The notes: generated by a model from the sequence alone, not told the origin. DNA of 50,186 nucleotides from Silvimonas sp. (GCA_030151005.1 JASLES010000114.1:1-50186), one strand, 5' to 3'. Shown: positions 7,929 through 15,782, counted from the stretch's first letter. Numbers and translations are program-made.

Positions 7929-9568
7929 GGTCGGGTAATCACAAGGCGACGCGGGTCGCTGGTCAAAATGGTCATAGAGAGGCCCAGTTTTTGCAGCTTC
8001 TCATACGTGGTTTGGGTCACAACGGCCATGGGCGCCTGGTCGGTTTGCCAGCGGCGGGCAAACTCATCCATATGCATGAGTTTGTCTGGCTCGGCTTTCT
8101 GGCCGGTTTCAAATTCATCTACATAATCCACAAATTGCAGCGTGCGCTTGAGATAGAACGGCAGGCTTTGATCGTAGTATTCCACGGCATACAGCGTGGT
8201 GCTCGGCGTGATATGCGGCTTCATCGCCTGCACGAGGTAATAGCTGGAGTTGGTGACCGCAAACGATTCATGCCCAAGCATGGGAATCTGAAAGCCAATC
8301 ACGCTGCCAATCACCGTGGCCGCAATGGCCGCGCATTTCTGGTTGCGGCTGGCCAGAAGCCAGGTTGCGACGCCGGTCACCAGCAATACCACGCCGGCGG
8401 CCACCAGCCACAGCGAATAGATGTGGTTGACTTCTTGCGGGGTGCGCACGCTGCCGGTTTGCCCGAAGAAATACGCGCCAATGATTACCGCCAGACCCAG
8501 CAATGCCACCCAACTCAGGTGCCAGCGCACTGCGCGCGCGGAGAGTTTGTCCAGCACTTGTGCGGCCAGCATGGCCAGTGCCGGGAAAATCGGCAGGATA
8601 TAAGACGGCAGCTTGGAATCGGACTTGGAGAAAAAGGCGAAAATGAACACCGCCCAGATCAGCAAGAAACGGTTGGCCTGAAACCGTTGGGTTTCATCCT
8701 TTTGCCAGCCCAGCTTGAGGGCCTGTGGCAGCAGTGACGTCCACGGCAGCATGCCGGCAATCAGGATGGGAATGAAATACCAGACCGGCCCGAGGCGATG
8801 ATGTTCTGTGGTGGTGAAGCGCTGGAAGTGCTCGTGCACAAAGAAGAACCACAAGAACTCCGGATTGGCACGGGACACAAACCAGAACCAGGGCGCGGTG
8901 ATCACCAGCATGACCAGCAAACCCTTGCCGATATGCAAACGCAGCCACAAACGGACATCGCGCTGGATGAGGGAATACAGCAGCAGCACCGCTCCGGGCA
9001 GCACAATGCCAATCAGCCCTTTAGACAGAATAGCCAGGCCCATGGCCGCCCAGCAGGCCACCATCCAGTTGCGGTTTTCGTCCTCAGAAGCGCCTTTACG
9101 CTGCGCCAGCATGAACGCACCCATGCCCAGCGACATGAAAAAGCTCACGCCCATATCCAGCGTCAGGAAGTGGCCATTAGCCATCCACCACACACAGCTT
9201 GCCAGGATGGCCCCGGCGAGCCATGCCACACGCTCACCCCAGAAACGGCGGGAAACAAAAAAGGCAAACAGCACGCCCAGAAAGCCGGTCAGACCAGGCC
9301 AGAGGCGCGCGGCGAATTCATTTTCGCCCAGGAGCTTGAAGCTGGCCGCAGTACCCCAGTATTGCAGGGCCGGCTTTTCAAAGTATTTGATGCCGTTGAG
9401 GCGGGGCGTGACCCAGTCGCCAGAGACCGCCATCTCGCGGCCGATTTCGGCGTAGCGGCCTTCATCTGGCGTGATGACCTTGCGGTAGCCCAGTGTGCCG
9501 AACCACAGTACCGCAAACAGCACGACGATCAGAACCCGGAACCCGGGACGGGAAAAGAAGGCGTTCAT
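7925..9568 (-). CDS. arnT: Lipid A 4-amino-4-deoxy-L-arabinose transferase ArnT
   Basis: This GT83 enzyme of 547 residues (E. coli about 550) transfers L-Ara4N from undecaprenyl phosphate to lipid A phosphates on the periplasmic face. The modification lowers surface charge and confers polymyxin resistance. The first periplasmic loop carries ITPDEGRYAEIGREM followed by GDWVTPRLNGIKYFEKP. About twelve membrane segments precede a soluble C-terminal domain. It is the promoter-proximal gene of the operon, with a PmrA-type box and a TACAAT hexamer upstream. The Shine-Dalgarno is weak (GTGG). Having arnT first differs from the enterobacterial order, where it is near the end. Confidence 0.92.
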   Translation of the reverse strand: MNAFFSRPGFRVLIVVLFAVLWFGTLGYRKVITPDEGRYAEIGREMAVSGDWVTPRLNGIKYFEKPALQYWGTAASFKLLGENEFAARLWPGLTGFLGVLFAFFVSRRFWGERVAWLAGAILASCVWWMANGHFLTLDMGVSFFMSLGMGAFMLAQRKGASEDENRNWMVACWAAMGLAILSKGLIGIVLPGAVLLLYSLIQRDVRLWLRLHIGKGLLVMLVITAPWFWFVSRANPEFLWFFFVHEHFQRFTTTEHHRLGPVWYFIPILIAGMLPWTSLLPQALKLGWQKDETQRFQANRFLLIWAVFIFAFFSKSDSKLPSYILPIFPALAMLAAQVLDKLSARAVRWHLSWVALLGLAVIIGAYFFGQTGSVRTPQEVNHIYSLWLVAAGVVLLVTGVATWLLASRNQKCAAIAATVIGSVIGFQIPMLGHESFAVTNSSYYLVQAMKPHITPSTTLYAVEYYDQSLPFYLKRTLQFVDYVDEFETGQKAEPDKLMHMDEFARRWQTDQAPMAVVTQTTYEKLQKLGLSMTILTSDPRRLVITRP

Positions 9569-9595
9569 CGGACCACGCTAGTGTGAAAACGCGGC

Positions 9596-9639
9596 ATTGT
9601 ACCTGAATGGCCGCTTTGAGGGCTTAGGGCAAGCTTAAG
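9596..9639 (-). promoter_or_regulatory. Candidate PmrA/BasR box and -10 of the arn operon
   Basis: On the minus strand CTTAAG (9639-9634), five bases, then CCTAAG (9628-9623) matches the PmrA box, YTTAAK-N5-YTTAAK, with a single mismatch. Downstream lies TACAAT (9601-9596), a good -10. The -35 position at 17-bp spacing (9624-9619) reads AGCCCT, which is poor. A box abutting a weak -35 is the arrangement expected of a response-regulator-activated promoter. The known role of PmrA in driving arn operons supports the call; no experiment is implied. Confidence 0.6.
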
Positions 9640-9672
9640 CCGCCTGTTACAGACTTTTACCGGCCGGGTGTT

Positions 9673-10302
9673 TCATTTCTCTTTCCAGCCTTTGAGGAGT
9701 ACCAGTACTGCGCCTGCGCCGCCATCGACCGGGCGGGCCTGACTGAAACCGAGTACTTCATCGCGTTGCGCCAGCCAGTTTTTCAGTTTGAGTTTGAGTA
9801 CCGGTTCACGGTTCTTCGAGCCCAAACCCTTGCCGTGAATAATACGCACACAGCGCTTGTTGGTGCGCCGGCATTGCAGCAGAAACTCGGCCACGGCCAG
9901 CCGGGCGGTATCTGAAGTGTGTCCGTGCAGATCCAGTTGCGCTTGTACCACCCATTCACCGCGGCGCAACTTGCGTAGCGTCTCCAGCTTCAGGCCAGGG
10001 CGGATGAACAGGAGTTCTTCGCCGCTTTCCAGTTCGTCCCACGGCCACAGGTCAGACATGGCTTCGGCCATGACGGCGGCTTCATCTTTTTCACGCTGGC
10101 GTGGCCATGGGCTGGGGTGCGTGCGCGGGTGATCGACAGTCACGGCACGATAGAGCGGCGTGACCCCTTTGGTCGCGGCAACAAAGAGTTCGTGGTCCGT
10201 CGGATCGGGCGGCTTGACCGGAGCGGGTTTCGGTGCGGCTACGGCCTGTTGTTTCAGCGTCCTTCTGATTTCCTTGAGGCGCTGTTTCGGGTCGGAACTC
10301 AT
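9673..10302 (-). CDS. Smr/MutS2-domain putative endonuclease
   Basis: The gene encodes a 209-residue protein (from ATG 10302) with a charged, Pro-rich N-terminal half and a C-terminal Smr domain around residues 115-205. The domain shows the hallmark LDLHGHTSDTARLAV and RIIHGKGLGSKN motifs. Smr domains of this SmrA/SmrB type are nucleases; SmrB cleaves mRNA at collided ribosomes, but this protein's activity is not known. An in-frame ATG at 10341 would add 13 residues (MLMLRALPFLSHA) that look unlike the family. Neither start has a clear Shine-Dalgarno. It lies downstream of the trxB terminator and upstream of arnT. Confidence 0.85.
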   Translation of the reverse strand: MSSDPKQRLKEIRRTLKQQAVAAPKPAPVKPPDPTDHELFVAATKGVTPLYRAVTVDHPRTHPSPWPRQREKDEAAVMAEAMSDLWPWDELESGEELLFIRPGLKLETLRKLRRGEWVVQAQLDLHGHTSDTARLAVAEFLLQCRRTNKRCVRIIHGKGLGSKNREPVLKLKLKNWLAQRDEVLGFSQARPVDGGAGAVLVLLKGWKEK

Positions 10303-10391
10303 GGCGTGGGATAAAAACGGCAATGCGCGCAACATTAGCACGGCACGGGTGGCTCAATCCATCCGGCATAGAGCCTGGATGGGCTCAATAA

Positions 10392-10419
10392 AAAAGCCGC
10401 ATCAACTGATGCGGCTTTT
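10392..10419 (-). terminator. Rho-independent terminator of trxB
   Basis: AAAAGCCGCATC (10392-10403), loop AACT, GATGCGGCTTTT (10408-10419) is a 12-bp stem. On the minus strand it is followed by a T run (TTTTTTATTG). The arms are identical to those of the hldD/araC terminator at 39637-39670. Confidence 0.88.
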
Positions 10420-10442
10420 CATCAACACCCATCAAACAACGC

Positions 10443-11396
10443 TTAGCGCAGGGTTTCCAGATAGCGATCTGCGTCCAGTGCGGCCTGGCAACCGCTGGCA
10501 GCAGAGGTCACGGCCTGGCGGTAGATGTGGTCTTGCACGTCACCGGCAGCAAACACGCCCGGAACGCTGGTCGCGGTGGCATTGCCATCACGGCCGCCCT
10601 TGGTGATCAGGTAGCCCGTGCTGTCCATTTCCAGCTGGCCCTTGAAAATATCGGTGTTCGGCTTGTGACCAATGGCGATAAATACGCCTGCCAGTTCGAC
10701 ATTCTTCGTGCTGCCGTCTTGCGTGGACTTCAAACGCACGCCGGTCACGCCGGTGTTGTCGCCCAACACTTCGTCCAGAGTTTGATGGGTTTCCAGCGAA
10801 ATCTTGCCTTCAGCCACTTTGGCCATCAGATGATCGACCAGGATTTTCTCTGCGCGGAAGGTATCGCGACGGTGAATCAACGTCACGTGTGCGGCAATGT
10901 TGGACAGGTACAGTGCTTCTTCCACGGCGGTATTGCCGCCGCCAACCACGGCGACGCGCTGGCCACGGTAGAAGAAACCGTCACACGTTGCGCAAGCCGA
11001 CACACCCTTACCGGCGAATGCTTCTTCGCTAGGCAGGCCGATGTACTGGGCGGAGGCACCAGTCGCCACAATCAGGGCGTCGCATGTGTATTCGCCAGAG
11101 TCGCCAACAAGGCGGATCGGCTTTTCGTTAAGGAACGTGGTGTGGATGTGGTCGAACAGGATTTCCGTACCAAAGCGCTCCGCATGCTTTTGAAAACGCA
11201 CCATCAGTTCCGGACCCTGCACGCCGTCAGCGTCTGCGGGCCAGTTATCCACTTCAGTGGTGGTGGTGAGTTGACCGCCCTGGGCAAGGCCGGTAATCAG
11301 CACGGGCTTGAGGTTGGCGCGGGCGGCGTACACAGCTGCGGTATAGCCAGCCGGGCCGGAACCCAGAATCAGCAGATTGGAATGCCTGGTAGACAT
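10443..11396 (-). CDS. trxB: Thioredoxin-disulfide reductase
   Basis: This FAD/NADPH enzyme of 317 residues passes electrons from NADPH to thioredoxin. An N-terminal FAD motif GSGPAGYTAAVYAARA is present. The redox-active CATC sits in SACATCDGFFYRG, followed by the NADPH-binding GGGNTAVEEA. The C-terminal FAD motif VFAAGDVQD is near residue 285. Length fits bacterial low-molecular-weight TrxB (about 320). A good Shine-Dalgarno (AGGAACG) precedes the ATG. It appears monocistronic, with its own terminator, and is divergent from the Mla-like operon. Confidence 0.96.
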   Translation of the reverse strand: MSTRHSNLLILGSGPAGYTAAVYAARANLKPVLITGLAQGGQLTTTTEVDNWPADADGVQGPELMVRFQKHAERFGTEILFDHIHTTFLNEKPIRLVGDSGEYTCDALIVATGASAQYIGLPSEEAFAGKGVSACATCDGFFYRGQRVAVVGGGNTAVEEALYLSNIAAHVTLIHRRDTFRAEKILVDHLMAKVAEGKISLETHQTLDEVLGDNTGVTGVRLKSTQDGSTKNVELAGVFIAIGHKPNTDIFKGQLEMDSTGYLITKGGRDGNATATSVPGVFAAGDVQDHIYRQAVTSAASGCQAALDADRYLETLR

Positions 11397-11580
11397 GGGA
11401 ACGTTCCTGTGTAAATGAAGGGCTTTAATTTGCCCGTTAGTCTAATTCATTGGATCGGGTCGATCTAATCGAAATTGACTATGATGCCGATTGCCCAAGG
11501 GGGCGGGGCATCCTCGATTCGTCATTCAATGAGCTTGGGGCTGGCGATGGGCTTTTCCAGAGCGCCGCATCTGCCCGCCT

Positions 11581-11610
11581 TTGTGACAACGGCAAAATGC
11601 ACGTTATAGT
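11581..11610 (+). promoter_or_regulatory. Candidate sigma-70 promoter of the Mla-like operon
   Basis: TTGTGA (11581-11586) and TATAGT (11605-11610) are 18 bases apart, giving a start about 25 bases before the permease ATG. GTGACA with a 16-base spacer is an alternative -35. The rest of the 246-base gap back to trxB shows no gene. I found no convincing trxB promoter there. Confidence 0.45.
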
Positions 11611-11642
11611 GATCGCTGTCTTTCACCGGACTTTACCTTTTC

Positions 11643-12344
11643 ATGCTGCGCCGTCTGTTTTCTCCTGTGCTTGATCCGCTCTCCGGCTTGCGCCACGCGC
11701 CAGCCCGGCGGGTGTTGCTCAAGCAGATTTACTTCACCGGTAATGAGGCAGCGCTGCTGGTATTGCTGGTCGGGTTTGCGCTGGGCGGTATTGTGGTGGC
11801 GATGTTGCATGGCCAATACGGCCAAAGTCAGGAGGCGGCCCTGCGTCTGTTGGCGTCCCTGGGGTTCAAGGAAATCAGCCCGCTATTGGCGGCAATTATT
11901 CTGGTAGCGCGGTCTTCATCGGCAGTGGCCAGTGAATTGGCGACCATGCAAGTGCACGGTGAAATCCGCAGCCTTTACCGTATGGGTATCCCGCTGGGCG
12001 CGTACTTGATCATGCCACGCGTGTTGGGCATGACCATTGCCTGTGTAGGGCTGTCATTTTACCTGGCGGTTGCGGCACAACTGGGCGGCGCGTTGCTGGG
12101 TGCCGGGGCTGATGTGACCTATCAGGTGTCCGAGTTTGATCGCATGCTCACGCTGGAGCAGGTATTGACCTGCATGGCCAAGGCGGCGCTGTTTGGCATG
12201 GGTACCAGTTTGCTGGCCTGTCATGTGGGTTTGCGGGTTGGGCCTTATGTTACGGATATTCCCAAAGCGTCCTCGCGGGCGGTGGTGCGCGGACTGAGTG
12301 CGATCTTTGTGCTGGATTTCATGTGGTCGTTATGGCTCTCCTGA
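11643..12344 (+). CDS. MlaE/YrbE-family lipid ABC transporter permease
   Basis: This 233-residue integral membrane protein is of the MlaE family, the permease partner of MCE proteins in phospholipid transport between the membranes. It has an amphipathic N-terminus, a helix at about 36-55, and the conserved cytoplasmic segment LVARSSSAVASELATMQVHG (residues 88-107). That segment corresponds to the MlaE coupling region contacting the NBD. Further helices follow at roughly 117-155 and 180-232. Slightly shorter than typical MlaE (about 260). It overlaps the next gene by 13 bases. The presence of a conserved coupling helix next to a degenerate NBD is notable. Confidence 0.87.
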   Translation: MLRRLFSPVLDPLSGLRHAPARRVLLKQIYFTGNEAALLVLLVGFALGGIVVAMLHGQYGQSQEAALRLLASLGFKEISPLLAAIILVARSSSAVASELATMQVHGEIRSLYRMGIPLGAYLIMPRVLGMTIACVGLSFYLAVAAQLGGALLGAGADVTYQVSEFDRMLTLEQVLTCMAKAALFGMGTSLLACHVGLRVGPYVTDIPKASSRAVVRGLSAIFVLDFMWSLWLS

Positions 12345-12904
12345 AATTGTCGGGCGGGATAACGCAAACCCTGGAGCCTGGTCAGCGCTACTGGTTGATC
12401 TGCGGTAATGAACAGCAGATGCAGCAACGGTTTGATGCCTGTGCCGAGGCTCTGAACCCGCTGGCGCCCGGGCAAATTGGTGCCCTGGAAGGCGCAGGCG
12501 GTTTGCTGAGTAATTTGCGGGTGTGGGAGAACCTGGTGCTGCCGGCCTGGTATCACCACCATCAGTCGCTGACCCAGTTGGAGGTCCGTTTTCAGGAGGC
12601 GTTTGCCCAGTTGGGGCTGGAGGGCAAGGCGCTGGCGCAACTGGCGGCCGCATTGCCGGCCAGTCTTGATCGGGAGCGCAAGCGGCAGTTGGTGCTGGTG
12701 CGTGCTTATATGCAGGAGGCAAAGTACTTGCTGGCAGACCAGGAATGGTTTGGCTGGATTAGCCAGCCTGCACCGCGTGGCTGTAAAGACTTGTTTGAAG
12801 GGATGGCATTGTCGGTGCCGCTGATTGTGGTGGGCATCGGCGCACCAGATACGGCGTGGCATCTGCAAGAGATTGTCCCCATGCCGCAAACCGAAGTCTC
12901 GTGA
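12332..12904 (+). CDS. Degenerate MlaF-like ABC nucleotide-binding-domain protein
   Basis: The position between an MlaE permease and an MCE protein, and the residual pattern, mark this 190-residue protein as a diverged ABC NBD. LRVWENLVLPAWY (62-74) matches the Q-loop-distal 'ENV-LP' region of MlaF. However, the Walker A site reads CGNEQQMQQRF with no GK[ST]. The LSGGQ region is replaced by ASLDRERKRQLVLVRAYM, and Walker B is YLLADQEWF with the catalytic Glu replaced by Gln. MlaF-type proteins are about 260-270 residues. It therefore probably cannot hydrolyse ATP by itself. A GTG at 12323 is an alternative start. Family assignment is by context and partial pattern only. Confidence 0.7.
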   Translation: MALLKLSGGITQTLEPGQRYWLICGNEQQMQQRFDACAEALNPLAPGQIGALEGAGGLLSNLRVWENLVLPAWYHHHQSLTQLEVRFQEAFAQLGLEGKALAQLAAALPASLDRERKRQLVLVRAYMQEAKYLLADQEWFGWISQPAPRGCKDLFEGMALSVPLIVVGIGAPDTAWHLQEIVPMPQTEVS

Positions 12905-13035
12905 GAGGCGCGGGTGCGCAGCCGGGTTTGGCGGAGCTGCAAAATAGAGATCTGAGATAGATATAACTAAAAAGTAAAACGGCCTGCCCTGATTGGGAGG
13001 GTCACCACCGCTCGTTTTGATTGCCGGATCGATTG

Positions 13036-14013
13036 ATGCCCATTAAATATCTCAAGGACACCGACGCCCGTTTCCAGTGGCTGGGCTGGCGGGTTGGCGT
13101 GTTCATTGCCGCTGGTTTTCTCTGTTTTGTTGCACTGGTGGTGTTACTGGCCATTCGGCAGGGCTATTTCACGCCCAAAACGCGGCTTTCTTTTGTTGCA
13201 GAAAGTGGCAATAGCATGAGCACTGGCATGCAGGTGCGCTTTTCCGGCTTCAAGATTGGTGTGGTGGATCGCGTTGCGCTCAATGACCAGGCCAAGGTTG
13301 ATGTGGAGTTGCTGGTGGAAAACCGCTACCTGAAATGGGTCAAACCTGACTCGGTGGCGCTGTTGCAGCAAGATGGCTTTCTGGGGGATCACTATATAGA
13401 GATTGCCGGTGGCACTGCCACGGCGGCCCCCATTCAGGAGGGCGGCAAGCTTGTGTTCGCGCCGGCGATGGGCTTGTCCGAGATCGCGGCGGATCTGCGT
13501 CAGCGTACCATCCCGGTGATCGACTCCATTCATGACACGCTGGATTATCTGAACGACCCCAAGGGGGACGTGCGCGGCACCGTGGCCAACCTGAACCAGT
13601 TCAGCGCCGAACTGCGTGAAACCCGCAAAACGCTGGATCAGGTCTTGCAGCATCTGGATCAAGTCGCCGCCAAAGACTTGCCCGCCACGCTGGACCAGGC
13701 TGCCCAGGCCGCGCGCCGTGCAGATCAGGTGTTGGCGCAGGCCGATCGCGCGGCTTCAGATGTTGCCGCGCGCTTGCCAGGTATCCTGGATAATGCCAAC
13801 CGCACTGCCAGTGAGGCCGCCGCGCTGGCGACGACAGCGCGCAAAGCGGTGGATGGGGTTGCGCCGCAATTGCCCTCCATTGTGCGTAATGCCGGAGATC
13901 TGGTGCAGAGTGGCGATGATCTGGTCAATGGTGCGCAACGCAGTTGGCCGTTCCGGAACTGGGTGAGTGCGCCAGATGCTTCGGCGCCGGTGCCGGAAAG
14001 CCGGGGGGAGTGA
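13036..14013 (+). CDS. MlaD-family MCE protein with long coiled-coil tail
   Basis: The gene encodes a 325-residue substrate-binding component of an Mla-type lipid transporter. One transmembrane helix at about 20-40 anchors it in the inner membrane. An MCE domain spans about 48-126, with the landmarks SMSTGMQVRFSGFKIGVVD and GFLGDHYIEIAGGT. Residues about 165-310 are Ala-rich heptad-like helices, and the protein ends SWPFRNWV plus a disordered tail. This is longer than E. coli MlaD (about 183) and resembles the tails of single-MCE tunnel-forming proteins. An upstream in-frame TTG at 13021 is less likely. It is separated from the NBD by 131 bases containing an AT-rich patch. Confidence 0.88.
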   Translation: MPIKYLKDTDARFQWLGWRVGVFIAAGFLCFVALVVLLAIRQGYFTPKTRLSFVAESGNSMSTGMQVRFSGFKIGVVDRVALNDQAKVDVELLVENRYLKWVKPDSVALLQQDGFLGDHYIEIAGGTATAAPIQEGGKLVFAPAMGLSEIAADLRQRTIPVIDSIHDTLDYLNDPKGDVRGTVANLNQFSAELRETRKTLDQVLQHLDQVAAKDLPATLDQAAQAARRADQVLAQADRAASDVAARLPGILDNANRTASEAAALATTARKAVDGVAPQLPSIVRNAGDLVQSGDDLVNGAQRSWPFRNWVSAPDASAPVPESRGE

Positions 14014-14016
14014 GCC

Positions 14017-14844
14017 ATGGTGCGCATTGTTGTCAGGTATCTCATACTTTCGGCGCTGTTGTTGGGGGTTCTCGCTGCGTGCAGCAGTGCGCCGACCCCG
14101 CCCACCCCCGCCATGGTCGTAGCCACCCAGGCACGTAATGCAATGGCCAACGCCAATCGTGCAGGCCGACTGCAGCGCTGGGATGACGCGGCGGCGCAGT
14201 GGCAGACTGCTCTGGCGCTGTTTCAATCGGCAGATGACTGGAGCGGGCAGGGTGAGGCCAGGCTGGGGCTTGCACAGGCACAGGCGCGTTTGCATCAGCC
14301 ACAGCAGGCAATTGCTACCTTGAATGTCATGAACTCCCCGCTGTTCAGCTCGGCGCAGCGGGCCCAGGCTACCTATCAACTGGCTTTGCTGGCCATGCCA
14401 GATACCAAAGCTGCCAGCGCCTTGCTACGCCAGTCGCAAATGCTGTGCGGCGCGGATTGCGCTATTGCCGCGCAGTTGTCCAATCTGGCCGCCCGCATCC
14501 ACTTGCAAGAAGGCGATGCTGCAGGCGCGGTGCAGCTTGCTGACGGCGTGCTGGCGCGCGGTGATGCCGTGCCCGTCGCAGAAAGGGCCCATGCGCTGCG
14601 CCTGATTGCACAAAGCCGGCTTGCGCAAGGGCAGGCGCCAGCGGGCTGGCAAGCGTTGCAGCAGGGGTTGGTGCTGGATCGCACTTTGGCCAACCCTGCG
14701 TGGCTCGCCGATGACTTTGCGCTGCAACTTGAACTGGCGCGTGCCATGACCGATCAGTCGCTAATGACTGACGCGCAGGCCCGGCTTGCCAGCGTGTGCG
14801 CAACCACGGATGCGCCAGCGTGTGCCGGTGTGAAGGCACCGTAA
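14017..14844 (+). CDS. Lipoprotein with TPR-like helical repeats, Mla-like operon
   Basis: The protein has 275 residues. Its signal peptide ends in the lipobox LAAC (Cys22 after LLLGVLAA), so it should be lipidated. The mature part is Ala/Gln-rich and helical, with repeats such as WDDAAAQWQTALALFQ and LGLAQAQARLHQPQQAIATL that fit TPR-type units. Related operons usually end in a PqiC-like auxiliary lipoprotein (ABC_trans_aux), which this does not resemble, or in soluble periplasmic MlaC. It starts 3 bases after the MCE gene, so it is very likely co-translated. Its role is inferred only from position: perhaps an outer-membrane docking partner. Confidence 0.75.
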   Translation: MVRIVVRYLILSALLLGVLAACSSAPTPPTPAMVVATQARNAMANANRAGRLQRWDDAAAQWQTALALFQSADDWSGQGEARLGLAQAQARLHQPQQAIATLNVMNSPLFSSAQRAQATYQLALLAMPDTKAASALLRQSQMLCGADCAIAAQLSNLAARIHLQEGDAAGAVQLADGVLARGDAVPVAERAHALRLIAQSRLAQGQAPAGWQALQQGLVLDRTLANPAWLADDFALQLELARAMTDQSLMTDAQARLASVCATTDAPACAGVKAP

Positions 14845-14877
14845 AATACGCGCTGCGTTTTTGTCGTTTCGCACGAC

Positions 14878-14907
14878 TTGAGCGAGTTGTCACAATCAGG
14901 TTATAAT
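14878..14907 (+). promoter_or_regulatory. Sigma-70 promoter of rpsB
   Basis: TTGAGC (14878-14883), an 18-base spacer and a consensus TATAAT (14902-14907) place the start near 14914. That leaves a leader of about 125 nucleotides before the rpsB ATG. Confidence 0.75.
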
Positions 14908-14940
14908 CTTGCGCTTTCGCATTTCGCGGAAATCTTCCCT

Positions 14941-15022
14941 GTCCGCCATTAAGGGTGCGCCACAAGGGGTCAATCTATTATCTGACCCTGGCGTGCAACG
15001 CGGACGGTAGGCCATAACCCTT
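14941..15022 (+). ncRNA. Structured rpsB (S2) mRNA leader, putative autoregulatory element
   Basis: A nested fold can be read in the leader. The outer stem pairs GTCCGC (14941-14946) with GCGGAC (15000-15005). The middle stem pairs GTGCGCCA (14955-14962) with TGGCGTGC (14989-14996), including two G-U pairs. The inner stem pairs GGGTCA (14967-14972) with TGACCC (14983-14988). AAGGG (14951-14955) can alternatively pair with CCCTT (15018-15022) just before the ribosome-binding site. Ribosomal protein S2 autoregulates rpsB-tsf in E. coli through its leader; whether this fold is the same element is an inference. Confidence 0.55.
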
Positions 15023-15038
15023 ATCGGAGTTCAGTTTT

Positions 15039-15758
15039 ATGTCTATCAGCATGCGTCAGATGCTCGAAGCGGGCGTCCACTTTGGTCACCAAACCCGTTA
15101 CTGGCACCCCAAGATGGGCCAGTACATTTTCGGTGCACGCAACAAGATTCACATTATCAACCTGGAAAAGACCCTGCCGCTGTTCGAAGAGGCGCTGAAG
15201 TACGTGCGTCGTCTGTCGGCCAACAAGGGTACTGTCCTGTTTGTTGGTACCAAGCGCCAGGCTCGCGAAATCCTGGCTGAAGAAGCACAACGCGCCGGTA
15301 TGCCGTTCGTTGATCACCGCTGGCTCGGCGGCATGCTGACGAACTTCAAGACCGTCAAGCAGTCCATCAAGCGTCTGGAAGATCTGACCGCTATTCTGGC
15401 TGATGAAAACAACGGCTACGGCAAGAAAGAGCTGCTGGACATCAAGCGCGAAGTTGAAAAGCTCGAGCGCTCGCTGGGCGGCATCAAGGATATGAAGGGT
15501 CTGCCGGACGCGATCTTCGTGATCGACACTGGCTACCAGAAGGGTGCCATCGTTGAAGCCCAGAAGCTGGGCATTCCGGTGATCGGCGTTGTTGATACCA
15601 ACAACAATCCGGAAGGCATCGACTTCATCATCCCGGGTAACGATGACTCCTCCCGCGCTATCCGTCTGTACGCCCGTGGCGTGGCTGATGCCGTGCTGGA
15701 AGGTCGTAACCAGGCTGTGCAGGAAGTTGTGGAAGCTGCCGCTGAAGCGCAAGCGTAA
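15039..15758 (+). CDS. rpsB: 30S ribosomal protein S2
   Basis: The 239-residue product begins MSISMRQMLEAGVHFGHQTR, the conserved S2 N-terminus, and has the signatures RWLGGMLTNFKT and PGNDDSSRAIRLY. S2 binds the head-body junction of the 30S subunit. Length matches bacterial S2 (about 240). Codon use is strongly biased to a subset (CTG, AAG, GAA), as expected for a highly expressed gene. It heads the block through rnhB and is followed by an intergenic terminator/attenuator before tsf. Confidence 0.98.
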   Translation: MSISMRQMLEAGVHFGHQTRYWHPKMGQYIFGARNKIHIINLEKTLPLFEEALKYVRRLSANKGTVLFVGTKRQAREILAEEAQRAGMPFVDHRWLGGMLTNFKTVKQSIKRLEDLTAILADENNGYGKKELLDIKREVEKLERSLGGIKDMKGLPDAIFVIDTGYQKGAIVEAQKLGIPVIGVVDTNNNPEGIDFIIPGNDDSSRAIRLYARGVADAVLEGRNQAVQEVVEAAAEAQA

Positions 15759-15782
15759 TTTCAGCTCGCTAGAATCTGCATG

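Noticed and set aside
9621..9641. GGCTTAAGC...CCTAAGCC region as a terminator for the Smr gene
   Set aside because: The stem is only about 6 bp with a 9-base loop and no T run follows; the direct-repeat spacing fits a PmrA box better.
12941..12967. AT-rich patch with TATAAC as a promoter for the MCE gene
   Set aside because: No acceptable -35 at 16-18 bp (GCAAAA); the patch is noted but not called as a promoter.
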